Assembly: GCA_017451735.1 (NCBI GenBank)
Contig: JAFTNU010000003.1
Coordinates: 1 to 42,873, forward strand
Origin: Clostridia bacterium
GTDB lineage: Bacteria; Bacillota; Clostridia; Oscillospirales; CAG-272
DNA length: 42,873 nt
Direction of reading: 5' to 3'
Below are positions 31,060-39,932 of the stretch, piece by piece; the stretch's first letter is position 1; each line of letters begins with the position of its first letter. The notes below the pieces were generated by a model, which searched no databases, was not told where the DNA came from, and saw only the letters and a list, made by a program, of their open reading frames with translations. Made by a program: the position numbers and the translations under genes.

Positions 31060-32246
31060 CAAATCCCAACGGACGCTTTGGCATTCACGGCGGGCAGTAC
31101 ATTCCCGAAACCCTGATGAACGCCGTGATCGAGCTGGAAGAGGCGTACAACCATTATAAAAACGACCCCGACTTCAATCGGGAGCTTTCCGAGCTGTTCA
31201 ATGAGTATGCGGGCAGACCCTCCCGCCTGTACTATGCCGAAAAGATGACACGGGACCTTTGCGGTGCCAAGATCTATCTCAAGCGGGAGGATCTCAATCA
31301 TACGGGTGCCCACAAGATCAACAACGTGCTGGGACAGGCGCTTTTAGCAAAGAAAATGGGTAAAACGCGGCTGATCGCCGAAACCGGTGCAGGCCAGCAC
31401 GGCGTGGCCACCGCCACCGCCGCCGCTTTGATGGGCATGGAGTGTGTGGTCTTTATGGGCGAGGAGGATACCGTCAGGCAGGCACTGAACGTCTACCGTA
31501 TGCGTTTGCTGGGTGCCGAGGTCGTTCCCGTGAAGTCGGGAACGGCAACGCTCAAGGATGCCGTTTCCGAGGCGATGCGTGAGTGGACCTCCCGCATTGC
31601 CGACACCCATTACTGCCTCGGCTCGGTCATGGGGCCCCATCCCTTCCCGACCATCGTGCGGGATTTCCAGGCGGTGATCTCCAAGGAGATCAAGGAGCAG
31701 ATCCTGCAAAAGGAGGGGAGGCTTCCCGATGCGGTGCTCGCCTGCGTGGGCGGCGGCTCCAACGCCATCGGCAGCTTTTATCACTTCATTGAGGATAAGG
31801 ACGTGCAATTGATCGGCTGTGAGGCGGCAGGACGGGGGATCGATACCTTTGAGACCGCCGCCACCGTCAATACCGGCAGAGTGGGCATCTTCCACGGTAT
31901 GAAGTCCTATTTCTGCCAGGACGAGTACGGTCAGATCGCCCCCGTGTATTCGATCTCTGCGGGGCTGGATTATCCCGGCGTGGGCCCCGAGCACGCCTAT
32001 CTTCACGACATCGGCAGGGCGCAGTATGTGCCCGTGACCGACGATGAGGCGGTCTGCGCCTTCGAGTATCTGGCAAAGACAGAGGGGATCATTCCCGCCA
32101 TCGAATCGGCCCATGCCGTGGCGTACGCCATAAAGCTGGCACCCACCATGAAAAAGGATCAGATCATCGTCATTACCATATCCGGCAGAGGGGACAAGGA
32201 TTGCGCCGCCATTGCCCGCTACAGAGGGGAGGATCTCCATGAGTAA
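31056..32246 (+). CDS. trpB: Tryptophan synthase beta chain
   Basis: A 396-residue PLP enzyme that joins indole and serine. The PLP lysine is in [11 protein letters not shown] (near 88), the substrate loop is [10 protein letters not shown], and the phosphate site is GGGSNAIG. It is TrpB1-type in length and contacts TrpA. The trpA start lies 8 nt inside its end. Confidence 0.98.
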   Translation: MTNPNGRFGIHGGQYIPETLMNAVIELEEAYNHYKNDPDFNRELSELFNEYAGRPSRLYYAEKMTRDLCGAKIYLKREDLNHTGAHKINNVLGQALLAKKMGKTRLIAETGAGQHGVATATAAALMGMECVVFMGEEDTVRQALNVYRMRLLGAEVVPVKSGTATLKDAVSEAMREWTSRIADTHYCLGSVMGPHPFPTIVRDFQAVISKEIKEQILQKEGRLPDAVLACVGGGSNAIGSFYHFIEDKDVQLIGCEAAGRGIDTFETAATVNTGRVGIFHGMKSYFCQDEYGQIAPVYSISAGLDYPGVGPEHAYLHDIGRAQYVPVTDDEAVCAFEYLAKTEGIIPAIESAHAVAYAIKLAPTMKKDQIIVITISGRGDKDCAAIARYRGEDLHE

Positions 32247-33009
32247 TATCAAAAAAGCATTCGATCACGGTAAGGCCTTTGTCGCCTTTATCACCTGCGG
32301 AGACCCCGATCTTGAAACCACTGCGGCCGTCGTCCGCGCGGCGGTGGCAAACGGCGCAGATCTCATTGAGTTGGGCATTCCGTTCTCCGACCCCACCGCC
32401 GAGGGGCCCGTCATTCAGGGAGCCAACCTCCGCGCGCTGAGCGGGGGCGTGACCACCGACAAGATTTTTGACCTGGTACGGGAGCTGCGCCGTGACGTGA
32501 CCGTTCCCATGGTCTTTATGACCTATGCCAATGTGGTCTTTTCCTACGGCGCCGAGCGATTCATCTCCACCTGCCATGACATCGGGATCGACGGCCTCAT
32601 TCTGCCCGATCTGCCCTTTGAGGAAAAAGAGGAATTCTTGCCAATCTGCCATCAATACGGCGTCGATCTGATCTCCTTGGTGGCGCCCACCTCCGAGAAC
32701 CGCATTGCCATGATCGCCAAGGAGGCAGAGGGATTTTTGTACATCGTTTCCAGCCTTGGCGTCACCGGCACGAGAAGCGAGATCAAGACCGATCTGACCT
32801 CCATCGTGCAGGTCATTCGGCAGAGCACCGATGTACCGTGCGCCATCGGCTTTGGTATTTCCACCCCGGAGCAGGCCAAAAGGATGGCGGATATCTCCGA
32901 CGGTGCCATCGTGGGCTCGGCCATCATCAAGCTGCTGGAAAAGCACGGTAAGAAAGCGCCGACATATGTGGGCGAATATGTCAAGTCCATGAAGGATGCT
33001 TTGCGGTAA
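32239..33009 (+). CDS. trpA: Tryptophan synthase alpha chain
   Basis: A 256-residue TIM-barrel lyase that releases indole from indole-glycerol phosphate and channels it to TrpB. The catalytic pair falls in [19 protein letters not shown] and in [17 protein letters not shown]-like GVTGTRSE and the phosphate site GFGIS are present. ATG 32239 has GGGGAGGA upstream and overlaps trpB by 8 nt; an earlier in-frame ATG would be inside trpB without need. It is the last trp gene. Confidence 0.97.
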   Translation: MSNIKKAFDHGKAFVAFITCGDPDLETTAAVVRAAVANGADLIELGIPFSDPTAEGPVIQGANLRALSGGVTTDKIFDLVRELRRDVTVPMVFMTYANVVFSYGAERFISTCHDIGIDGLILPDLPFEEKEEFLPICHQYGVDLISLVAPTSENRIAMIAKEAEGFLYIVSSLGVTGTRSEIKTDLTSIVQVIRQSTDVPCAIGFGISTPEQAKRMADISDGAIVGSAIIKLLEKHGKKAPTYVGEYVKSMKDALR

Positions 33010-33028
33010 AGCAAATCTGAAAAAGGGG

Positions 33029-33067
33029 AACCGACGGTCGATTACTGCGCTCGACCGTCGGTTTTTG
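33029..33067 (+). terminator. Terminator of the trp operon
   Basis: CCGACGGTCGA (33031-33041) pairs with TCGACCGTCGG (33051-33061), eleven perfect pairs, followed by TTTTTG. It is 20 nt after trpA. Confidence 0.92.
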
Positions 33068-33094
33068 TTTGCGCCGTCTACTATGTTTTTTCTT

Positions 33095-33123
33095 TTGTAA
33101 AAATCTCGATAACGTGATATAAT
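33095..33123 (+). promoter_or_regulatory. Promoter of the first sigma/anti-sigma locus
   Basis: TTGTAA (33095-33100), a 17-bp spacer and TATAAT (33118-33123) preceded by TGA. It resembles the promoter at 35313-35341, sharing TTTTTG(T/C)AAAA, TCTC-GAT and TGATATAAT. It looks like a housekeeping-sigma promoter. The 110 nt that follow to the start codon hold no other signal that I can see. Confidence 0.65.
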
Positions 33124-33236
33124 GATATGGAATCGAGCAAAAAACACGACAGAATTTTTTGAAAAGTATTCCAATTTTCGCTTGATTTTGCGACAATCAT
33201 TAATGAAGGGACCTTTCGGAAGGGGGCGTGAAATAT

Positions 33237-33836
33237 ATGGCGAAGCGCACAGACGGTTCAGAGCCAAGAGAAGCGCTGACCGATGAGCAAATTGTTGATC
33301 TCTATTGGAATCGGGATGAGCGGGCAATCGCGGAAACCGATTATAAATACAGTAAATTTTTATATAGAATCGCCTATCACATGCTTTGTGATCACATGGA
33401 TAGCGAGGAGTGCCGAAACGATACCTATTTGAAGGCTTGGAATGCCATACCGCCCACAAGGCCGCGGGTGTTACAGGCGTTTTTGACGCAGATCATACGC
33501 CGTATCGCCATTTCACGGTACAGAGAAAAGAAAAGCAAAAAGCGGGTTCCATCGGAAATGATCGTATCTATGGAGGATCTGTATCGGACATTGCATACGG
33601 AAGAAGCAGCACAGCAGTCTTTGACAGCAGAAGTATTGGGAAAGGTCATCAGCGAATATCTGGATACGCTGTCCGATAAGCAGCAATACATGTTTGTCGG
33701 CCGATATTATATGGCAGATTCTATCGAGGATATTGCCAAAATGCTGGGCACAACAAAGTTTAACATATATAAGCAATTGACTGCAATCAAGGCGGGATTG
33801 CGAGAGCATCTTGAAAGAAATGGGGTGAGTATATGA
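33237..33836 (+). CDS. ECF-type RNA polymerase sigma factor, copy 1
   Basis: A 199-residue sigma-70-family factor with region 2 (about 20-85, ALYRIAYHMLCD-like FLYRIAYHML and SEECRNDTYLKAWNAIPP) and region 4 helix-turn-helix (about 145-195, DSIEDIAKMLGTTKFNIYKQL). It directs RNA polymerase to a dedicated promoter set when released by its anti-sigma, here the gene overlapping its stop by 4 nt. ATG 33237 is 10 nt after AGGGGG; GTG 33228 is too close. It is paralogous to the gene at 36351. Confidence 0.9.
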   Translation: MAKRTDGSEPREALTDEQIVDLYWNRDERAIAETDYKYSKFLYRIAYHMLCDHMDSEECRNDTYLKAWNAIPPTRPRVLQAFLTQIIRRIAISRYREKKSKKRVPSEMIVSMEDLYRTLHTEEAAQQSLTAEVLGKVISEYLDTLSDKQQYMFVGRYYMADSIEDIAKMLGTTKFNIYKQLTAIKAGLREHLERNGVSI

Positions 33837-34381
33837 ACCAAGAAGCATTGAGTGATGCCATTGGGTGCATTGATGATAGCCTGATCGAAAAATATATTGA
33901 AATGCAGAACGAGTACAGCGTAAAGCGAGCACAACGAGTCGCAACATTGCAAAAAAGGTGGAGAGCCATTGCGGCTTGTCTTGCGATTGCGTTGATCGGC
34001 ATGACAGCGGCACAATTCATTCCGGTTACCTATGATTTGGAGTATGAGATAGAAACAGAAGGCGAAATTCAGAAAAAATACTATGCGGGAGGGGTACAAA
34101 AAATTTATTACGTGAATCGTTTGGGCATGGTGGTTTTAAAGCCTGTTTATTTCAAGCCCGGAGATTCGCCCACCGTGCAAAAAAAGGTGATTGTATGGAA
34201 GCATTTGAATCATCTGGATATTGAGATTCATAGTGAATTTTCAAGGGAAGAACGATTCCATGAAGTGAAAATATCAAAAGAACTACAGCAGTACAAGAAT
34301 TATGAAAAGCTGATGGAGTCCTTAAGGAAAACTTTAGAGATCGATGAAAATGACGATTTTATTAAAATTGTTTTTGAGTAG
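33833..34381 (+). CDS. Probable membrane-bound anti-sigma factor, copy 1
   Basis: A 182-residue protein with a short cytoplasmic part (1-42, LSDAIGCIDDSLIEKYIEMQ), one membrane segment (about 43-62, WRAIAACLAIALIGMTAAQF) and an extracytoplasmic domain of about 120 residues. The layout and coupling to a sigma gene indicate a transmembrane anti-sigma factor. The cytoplasmic motif AIGxIDDxLIEKxIxM is shared with the paralogue at 36932. The signal sensed outside is unknown. Codon use is more AT-rich than in the trp genes. Confidence 0.8.
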   Translation: MNQEALSDAIGCIDDSLIEKYIEMQNEYSVKRAQRVATLQKRWRAIAACLAIALIGMTAAQFIPVTYDLEYEIETEGEIQKKYYAGGVQKIYYVNRLGMVVLKPVYFKPGDSPTVQKKVIVWKHLNHLDIEIHSEFSREERFHEVKISKELQQYKNYEKLMESLRKTLEIDENDDFIKIVFE

Positions 34382-34442
34382 GAGAGGAGTGATTAAAAAT
34401 GAAATGATTTAATGGTTGTTGTGTAAATAAAAATATTGCTAA

Positions 34443-35268
34443 ATGAAAGGATTTTATTATGAAAAAATATTGAGTTTTGTTTTATGTCTGAGCATACTCT
34501 GCAGTTTTCCGCTAACTGCGGCAGCGTTGAGTATGGATCAAAGCCATGAGGAAACAGGAGTTTCTTTCCCTGTCATTACCAAAAATATGGTGACTGACGA
34601 GGTGACATATTCTACATATTTATGTGACTCTCAGTCTGCAACATGTTTACCAGCCTCCGATGATGGGGTCGAATACGGGTGGTTTCCGCAAATTGATGTA
34701 GAGAGTATCCAAGAAACATTGAATCGGATAGACAGTGGAATTTCTCTTATGAGCGATGACGATTCAATGGGAATTATCGGAAATGATGACCGGGTAAAGG
34801 TATCTGATACAGAAGTCACACCGTATTCTGCCATTTGTTATTTGGAGGCAACATGGGGAAGTAGCACATATACAGGTACAGCATTTATGATTGGTGATAA
34901 TGTTGCATACACAATATGATTGGGCGGTTATTGTGTTGGATGAAAACATTGGAAATGATAGTGGATGGCTCGGGTTTACCTATAAGCAGGATGATGTTTT
35001 AACGACCACATTGACGCTTTCCGGATATCCGGGTAGCCATCAATATTATCAATATATGGCGAGTGGCATTGCGCTCGCGGCGACGGATTACTACATTTTG
35101 CATCAGATTGATGCTACCGGTGGACAAAGCGGTTCCCCTTTGTTCAATTCCGATCTGGTGGTTTACGGCGTGGAGTCTAACACAGTTGAAGTGGGGACGA
35201 GAAACCGAGCAGTGCGCATCACGGAAGAAGTTTATAACTACTTACGGGGCTATAAAAACGCATACTGA
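34443..35268 (+). pseudogene. Decayed V8-like secreted serine protease
   Basis: The 5' frame (34443-34919) gives a signal peptide (KILSFVLCLSILCSFPLTAAA), a pro-region and the start of a trypsin/V8-like domain (GTAFMIGDNVAYT), then stops. The 3' frame, shifted by +1, resumes at YDWAVIVLDE with the catalytic Asp and has GQSGSPLF with the catalytic Ser. The His-containing stretch expected between these (AGHC region, roughly 45-60 residues) is absent, so a deletion removed it and broke the frame. The natural start at ATG 34459 reads MKK then Tyr-stop; one more A in the six-A run would restore it. It is probably inactive. Confidence 0.85.
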
Positions 35269-35269
35269 G

Positions 35270-35314
35270 AGCACGGGGCAACGGCGGTATAACCGCCGTT
35301 GCCCCGTGCTTTTT
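35270..35314 (+). terminator. Strong terminator after the protease remnant
   Basis: AGCACGGGGCAACGGCGGT (35270-35288) pairs perfectly with ACCGCCGTTGCCCCGTGCT (35292-35310), nineteen pairs with a 3-nt loop, followed by TTTTG. It is unusually GC-rich compared with the decayed gene before it. Confidence 0.92.
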
Positions 35315-35341
35315 GCAAAATCTCCGATCTCATGATATAAT
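35313..35341 (+). promoter_or_regulatory. Promoter of the small exported-protein/sigma locus
   Basis: TTGCAA (35313-35318), a 17-bp spacer and TATAAT (35336-35341). It is similar in sequence to 33095-33123, which suggests that the two sigma loci arose by duplication including the promoter. Confidence 0.7.
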
Positions 35342-35417
35342 AAACAAAAAAATTTCCCAATCTGTTCCAAAATCCGGGGAAAAAGTTGACATATAGGATA
35401 GAAGGGAGGGGGAGTCT

Positions 35418-35852
35418 GTGAAACGAAGAATTCTGATCTGCCTATTGGTATTTCTGCTATGCTGTGGCACGGTGCTTGCGCTGGTGTCCTGCGGAAGCGA
35501 CGGTGCGGGACAGGGATATGAGCGGGACCGCAAGATCAAGCTGAAGATATTGAATGACGGGCTTACCGCAAGGACCGAGACATTGGAGATCAGTGTAAAG
35601 TGCAAAAAAGAATTTTTACAGCTGCGCAGTGACTCCTTTTCCTATCAGAAAATGGGTGAGGACGGCACATGGGGGCAGGTCTACCATATGCAGAATGCCG
35701 TCATCGGCGATAAGCTTCTGACCCGGGGGGAGAAAACCAAGGTCACCATGCGGGTGTCCTTTGAACCGGGTGAGTACCGTTTGATTTTAGAGCAATATCA
35801 CTATTACGGTGAGGCGCCCACCTGCGGCATCGTCACCTTTACCGTTGCGTGA
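35418..35852 (+). CDS. Exported small lipoprotein with Ig-like domain, copy 1
   Basis: A 144-residue protein starting at GTG 35418 behind GGGAGGGGGAG. Residues 1-25 are a hydrophobic signal with a lipobox-like VSC. The rest is beta-rich and ends with EPGEYRLILEQYHYYGEAPTCGIVTFTV. The GEYRLI...YG-I--FTV ending recurs in the next gene and in 37526, as in small bacterial Ig-like domains. Function is unknown; being beside sigma/anti-sigma genes suggests cell-envelope sensing. Confidence 0.75.
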   Translation: MKRRILICLLVFLLCCGTVLALVSCGSDGAGQGYERDRKIKLKILNDGLTARTETLEISVKCKKEFLQLRSDSFSYQKMGEDGTWGQVYHMQNAVIGDKLLTRGEKTKVTMRVSFEPGEYRLILEQYHYYGEAPTCGIVTFTVA

Positions 35853-35868
35853 CGGGGGAGGTCTGTTT

Positions 35869-36312
35869 ATGAAAAAAATAAGACTGCTTCTGCTGCTTCT
35901 GTGCGGCGTTCTGCTGCTGGCGGGATGCGGCGAGGAGCAGATCCCGACGGGATATGTGGCAGATGAAAGGGTGACGGTAACGGTCACCACTGCTCCGATT
36001 ACCGCTGAGACGGAGGAGATCGATTTTACCGTGACCAACGGGCGCTTTAAAAAGCTGGTCATGAGTGAGGATTGCTACCTGGTGCAGCGAAAAAGCGAAA
36101 ACGGTTGGGAAAATTTGACCACGGATGCCACAAAACGTATTTTTGCCTGCGAGATCAAGCGAAACAAGACCGCCTATGTGACCCTGCCCGTTGGCGAGTG
36201 GTACGGGTCGTTGGAATCGGGCGAGTACCGTTTGATCGTGTCCTTTTTCCACAACTATGACGAGGCACCCGTGTACGGGATCGCCGCATTTACCGTAGAC
36301 CCCATGGTTTAA
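35869..36312 (+). CDS. Exported small lipoprotein with Ig-like domain, copy 2
   Basis: A 147-residue lipoprotein: signal peptide with a clear lipobox LLAGC (Cys near 20) and a beta-rich domain ending ESGEYRLIVSFFHNYDEAPVYGIAAFTV. It is a divergent duplicate of the upstream gene, 16 nt away. ATG 35869 follows GGGGGAGG. Function is unknown. Confidence 0.78.
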   Translation: MKKIRLLLLLLCGVLLLAGCGEEQIPTGYVADERVTVTVTTAPITAETEEIDFTVTNGRFKKLVMSEDCYLVQRKSENGWENLTTDATKRIFACEIKRNKTAYVTLPVGEWYGSLESGEYRLIVSFFHNYDEAPVYGIAAFTVDPMV

Positions 36313-36350
36313 AGAAAAAAGAAAAAGCTATGCGGAAAGGAGGGAGAAGC

Positions 36351-36935
36351 ATGGGGAAGCATCATGGAGAAACGGCGCAGTATCCGGATGACACCGAAAT
36401 CGTGGCGCTGTACCTTGAGCGAGATGAGCGGGCTATCGTTGAAACCGACCGCAAATACGGTGTACTTCTGTACCGCCTGGCCTATCATATACTGGGCGAC
36501 GCCTCGGATAGCGAGGAATGCCGCAACGATACCTATTTAGGCGTCTGGAACGCCATCCCACCCCAGCGTCCCACCTCCTTCCGGGCTTTTCTTACGCAGA
36601 TCGGCCGCCGCATTGCCATCAACCGCTATAAGGAGAAAAAGCGAAAAAAGCGGGTGCCTGCGGGTGTGACGGTTTCTGCCGAGGAGCTGGAGAATGTCCT
36701 TCTGGGTGAGGAGGAAAGCGAGGAGACGCGGGAGATCGGCCGTGCCATCGATGCGTTTTTGCGTACGCTTTCAAGGACCGATCGCTATATTTTTATGGAA
36801 CGGTATTATTTTTTCGGAACTGCGGAGCGTATTGCCGGGGATATCGGGGTCAGCACCTCGGCAGTCTATAAGCGGCTGACCGTGTTAAAGAAAAGGCTGA
36901 AAAGCCATCTGGAGGGGAGGGGGATTGACGTATGA
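36351..36935 (+). CDS. ECF-type RNA polymerase sigma factor, copy 2
   Basis: A 194-residue paralogue of the sigma factor at 33237, sharing RDERAI, YRLAYHIL, DSEECRNDTYL, WNAIPP-RP, AFLTQI, RRIAI and EKK-KKRVP. Region 4 ends ERIAGDIGVSTSAVYKRLTV. ATG 36351 follows AAAGGAGGGAG. The anti-sigma gene overlaps the stop by 4 nt. Its DNA is richer in GC than copy 1. Confidence 0.9.
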   Translation: MGKHHGETAQYPDDTEIVALYLERDERAIVETDRKYGVLLYRLAYHILGDASDSEECRNDTYLGVWNAIPPQRPTSFRAFLTQIGRRIAINRYKEKKRKKRVPAGVTVSAEELENVLLGEEESEETREIGRAIDAFLRTLSRTDRYIFMERYYFFGTAERIAGDIGVSTSAVYKRLTVLKKRLKSHLEGRGIDV

Positions 36936-37513
36936 GCGGTGACAGGATCATGGAGGCGATTGGCTACATCGGGGATGACCTGGTGGAAAAGCATCTTTCC
37001 ATGCGGGCCTCCCTGCGCCAAAGGGGTACGGTGCCGCTTTTGTGGCGCCGACGGCTCCTGGCCGTTGCCTGCGCGGCGGTGTTGCTGTTCGGCGGCCTTG
37101 TAGGCTATCAGGCTTACCTGTCCTACGGTGTGGAATATACCGTTCATGTGGATGCCGGTTCGGAAGAAAAGACCGTGCTCAAGCGAAATACGCCCATTTA
37201 TTATGTGAGCGCCTCCGGGCGTATTCGTCGCTCGTCGGTGCGGATGTACGGGGGATATATGGATAAATTTGTGGTCTGGCGGCATCTGAACGGCATCGGC
37301 GATGAGGTAACCGTAACCGTCAAGCACTACGATGGTGGCGCCTTGTATGACGGAACAAGGCTGATCGGCAGTACCTCCGGGGGATATCGCGTCTCGGTGA
37401 TGACGGTCTCGGCCAATATCAAGGAGTACGGGCATTACGAAAAGCTGATGCGCTCCCTGGAAAAGACCATGAGAGGCGGCAGTGCTGACTTTTTCCTGAT
37501 GATAGAAGAATAA
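36932..37513 (+). CDS. Probable membrane-bound anti-sigma factor, copy 2
   Basis: A 193-residue single-pass protein: cytoplasmic motif IMEAIGYIGDDLVEKHLSM, membrane segment about residues 43-63 (RLLAVACAAVLLFGGLVGYQ), and an outside domain ending YGHYEKLMRSLEKTMRG. The same ending (YKNYEKLMESLRKTLE) occurs in copy 1, so the outside domain is conserved too. The neighbouring Ig-like protein may be its partner or target. Confidence 0.8.
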   Translation: MSGDRIMEAIGYIGDDLVEKHLSMRASLRQRGTVPLLWRRRLLAVACAAVLLFGGLVGYQAYLSYGVEYTVHVDAGSEEKTVLKRNTPIYYVSASGRIRRSSVRMYGGYMDKFVVWRHLNGIGDEVTVTVKHYDGGALYDGTRLIGSTSGGYRVSVMTVSANIKEYGHYEKLMRSLEKTMRGGSADFFLMIEE

Positions 37514-37525
37514 GGAGGGATAGCA

Positions 37526-38404
37526 ATGAAAAAAAGATGGATCGCGCTGATCCTGGTGGCGGCTCTGCTTTGCGGCACCGGCATTTTCCTTCTTGTTACA
37601 GGGGGGAGAACCTATGTGGAGGATGGGCTTGGGCAGAACTCCCGTATCTATTTTACCAACATCATTGTAGAGGACGGAAGAATCTATCATACTCTGGTCA
37701 ATAACACCTGCAGAAGGTTCAACATCAGCTATACACCCACCGTGCAAAAGAAGATCAACGGCGATTGGTTCAATATCAGCCTTACCCGCGGGGAGCCGAG
37801 TGTTGCCATCGTGATGCGGCCCTTCAGCGGTCATGTGGATAGCTTTAAGATCGAGCGCAGTACCGTTAACCTTGAGGGGGAATACCGTCTTAAGGAGGAG
37901 GTGCTGGAGGGGGTATGGGCGGTCGGATATTTCACCATCACCGCGGAGGCGGTGGAAACTGGGGATGTGCCCGATTTCAAGCTATACTCCGCCGACGGGC
38001 TATGCCAAAGCGAGAAACTTTATATGTCGGATGTGACCTATGAGGAAGGGAAGATCAAATGCACCGTGGTGAATGAGCTTGAGGAGAAAATGACCTATTG
38101 TTGGCCGCCCGTGATCGAAAAAAGGGTGGACGGTGTGTGGAAATATGTGACATTGTATGATAAACAGGCGCTTGAGCTGTTTGAGGATGTGAGCGCCAAC
38201 GGCGGTAACGACTACAGTGAGGTCGCATTGCATGTCGGTGGAGTCGAGCTTGTGGGAGAGTACCGTTTGGTCGCGTCTGCAGAGCGGTTCGGCGCGGTGG
38301 ATTTTTTGACCGATCCCGATACGGGTGAGACCTCGGTCTCCTATTTTGAGGATACACTCTATATTGTGGGCTATCTGACCATTACCGAGGATATGGTCGA
38401 ATAG
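37526..38404 (+). CDS. Membrane-anchored protein with two Ig-like domains
   Basis: A 292-residue protein with an N-terminal membrane segment or signal (about 5-25) and two related beta-rich units. Both read like: LYFTN or LYMSD, then I-C-T-VN, K-I-G-W or K-VDG-W, then V-L-GEYRL and a GYFTITAEAVE or GYLTITEDMVE end. These ends resemble those of the lipoproteins at 35418 and 35869. It is 12 nt after the anti-sigma gene with a GGAGGG site. No enzyme motif is seen. Confidence 0.78.
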   Translation: MKKRWIALILVAALLCGTGIFLLVTGGRTYVEDGLGQNSRIYFTNIIVEDGRIYHTLVNNTCRRFNISYTPTVQKKINGDWFNISLTRGEPSVAIVMRPFSGHVDSFKIERSTVNLEGEYRLKEEVLEGVWAVGYFTITAEAVETGDVPDFKLYSADGLCQSEKLYMSDVTYEEGKIKCTVVNELEEKMTYCWPPVIEKRVDGVWKYVTLYDKQALELFEDVSANGGNDYSEVALHVGGVELVGEYRLVASAERFGAVDFLTDPDTGETSVSYFEDTLYIVGYLTITEDMVE

Positions 38405-38461
38405 GCGGCGGCTTCTCGGGTGAATGTAACATTTTCTCAAAGGAGCTATTGGTTATGCGGC

Positions 38462-38560
38462 AATGCGATATATGACCTTTGGTCATGCGATAACCTCTCG
38501 GTGCGATATGTCGCCTGCGGCGACGTGGGCGTATCCCTGCGGATACGCAAAGGATACGCA
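38462..38560. repeat. Modular array of small hairpins spaced by GCGATA
   Basis: Four short perfect hairpins are lined up: ATGACC-TTT-GGTCAT (472-486 of the 38 kb block), ACC-TCTC-GGT (493-502), GTCGCC-TGC-GGCGAC (510-524) and GCGTATCC-CTGC-GGATACGC (529-548). The first three are each preceded by GCGATA (38465, 38487, 38503). The 3' arm GGATACGC occurs again at 38552-38559. Arms differ in sequence while the spacer is kept, as in dispersed REP-like palindromic elements. It fills the gap between the Ig-like gene and the next promoter. Confidence 0.75.
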
Positions 38561-38578
38561 AAAACAGATTCATTTTTC

Positions 38579-38607
38579 TTGCAAAACGGTGCGAGATGTG
38601 CTACAAT
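38579..38607 (+). promoter_or_regulatory. Promoter of the AEC transporter gene
   Basis: TTGCAA (38579-38584), a 17-bp spacer and TACAAT (38602-38607), with TGTGC before the -10. It is 31 nt upstream of the start codon. Confidence 0.7.
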
Positions 38608-38637
38608 AAAAGGGTAATTGCTTTGGCGAGGTATACT

Positions 38638-39627
38638 ATGGATTCCCTGTTGTTTGCACTAAAGGCCGTTACCCCCATTATTCTGATGGTGGCCATCGGC
38701 TATTTTCTCAAAAGAATCGGCCTGATGAGCATGGATTTCTCAAAGGCCGCCAATAAGCTGGTCTTTCGCGTCTTTTTGCCCGTCACCCTGTTTCTCAACG
38801 TCTATAAGATCGAAAATTTCGGCGGCATTGATTTCGGCTACATTGCCTATGCGCTGATCGCCATTTTTGCCCTGTTTTTGCTGGCCATTCCGGTTTCGAT
38901 CCTGGTGACCCGGGAGCGCGCCCGCCGCGGCCCCCTGGTGCAGGTGACCTTCCGCTCCAATTACGCCTTGGTGGGGCTCCCCCTGGCGGCGTCTCTGTTT
39001 GGGGAGGAGGGGATGCTGGTGGCTACATTGCTCTCGGCCTTTTCCATCCCGCTTTATAATGTACTGGCGGTCATCAGCCTGTCGGTGTTCCGCGACGGAG
39101 GCGATAAGCCGAATGTAAAGAAGATCCTGCTGGGTATTGTCAAAAACCCGCTGATCCTCAGCATTGCCGCGGGACTTGTGGCGCTGGCCGTTCGGGCACT
39201 TTTGGTGAAAAACGGCATCTCCTTCCGATTGACGCAGATCACGCCCCTTTATACGGTCATGGAATATCTTTCGGATATGTCAACGCCCCTGGCGCTCCTT
39301 GTGCTGGGTGCTCAATTCGAGTTTTCGGCCATTAAGGCGTTGCGCCGTGAGATCATTGTAGGTACTCTGGCACGTACTGTGGTGGCGCCTTTGCTGGGTG
39401 TGGGTGTGGCCTACCTCTTTTTCCGTAACACCTTCAACGGCGCCCACTTTGCCGCTTTTGTGGCTCTGTTTGCCACGCCCGTGGCGGTTTCCAGCTTGCC
39501 TATGGCCCAGGAGATGGATAACGATGCTGCTCTTGCGGGGCAGTATGTGGTCTGGACCACGCTTGCCTCGGCGCTCTCCATCTTTCTTTGTGCATTTCTC
39601 TTGCGCCTTGCGGGTATCTTTGTGTAA
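38638..39627 (+). CDS. AEC-family (auxin efflux carrier-like) permease
   Basis: A 329-residue membrane protein with about ten hydrophobic segments arranged in two groups of five, the AEC/MleP layout. Family stretches include AIGYFLKRIGLM, FRSNYALVGLPLAASLFGEEG, STPLALLVLGAQF and the final FVALFATPVAVSSLPMAQEM. Substrates of such carriers include malate and other organic acids; this one cannot be assigned. ATG 38638 is 6 nt after GGCGAGG. A link to the neighbouring pfl genes (organic acid export) is possible but speculative. Confidence 0.9.
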   Translation: MDSLLFALKAVTPIILMVAIGYFLKRIGLMSMDFSKAANKLVFRVFLPVTLFLNVYKIENFGGIDFGYIAYALIAIFALFLLAIPVSILVTRERARRGPLVQVTFRSNYALVGLPLAASLFGEEGMLVATLLSAFSIPLYNVLAVISLSVFRDGGDKPNVKKILLGIVKNPLILSIAAGLVALAVRALLVKNGISFRLTQITPLYTVMEYLSDMSTPLALLVLGAQFEFSAIKALRREIIVGTLARTVVAPLLGVGVAYLFFRNTFNGAHFAAFVALFATPVAVSSLPMAQEMDNDAALAGQYVVWTTLASALSIFLCAFLLRLAGIFV

Positions 39628-39644
39628 AAGAGCAAACCGTTATC

Positions 39645-39682
39645 AAAAAATCCGACGCAACCGCGATTGCGTCGGATTTTTT
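39645..39682. terminator. Bidirectional terminator after the AEC gene
   Basis: AAAAAATCCGACGCAA (39645-39660) pairs perfectly with TTGCGTCGGATTTTTT (39667-39682), giving A- and T-tracts on both sides. Confidence 0.93.
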
Positions 39683-39775
39683 CTTGCGACAGCAGGATCA
39701 GCACAGCGTTTTGAGTGATATACGCCACAGTGAAGCAGCGCTCAAAAATAAAATTTAGAATAATTCCATTTTCTA

Positions 39776-39804
39776 TTGACTTTTTCTGTTGCATGATGTA
39801 TAAT
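39776..39804 (+). promoter_or_regulatory. Promoter of pflBA
   Basis: TTGACT (39776-39781), a 17-bp spacer and TATAAT (39799-39804). The 129-nt leader that follows holds CGGTGC/GCACCG (39842-39864) and related small hairpins but no regulator site that I recognise. The 306 nt between the AEC and pflB genes hold only this, the terminator before it and AT-rich sequence. Confidence 0.8.
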
Positions 39805-39932
39805 AAGCTTACCTTTTACACGACTGACGGCCTGCCGCACTCGGTGCGGTCATGCGGAGCACCGCAAGGAAATGTAAAAAAATAAAAAACGCAAATTGCC
39901 GACCGTCTGGGCTGAGCGAGAAGGAGAAGAAC

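Noticed and set aside
38462-38560. CRISPR array for the repeated GCGATA region
   Set aside because: Repeats are only six bases, spacing is 16-22 nt, the intervening parts are hairpins rather than unique spacers, and no cas genes are in the window.
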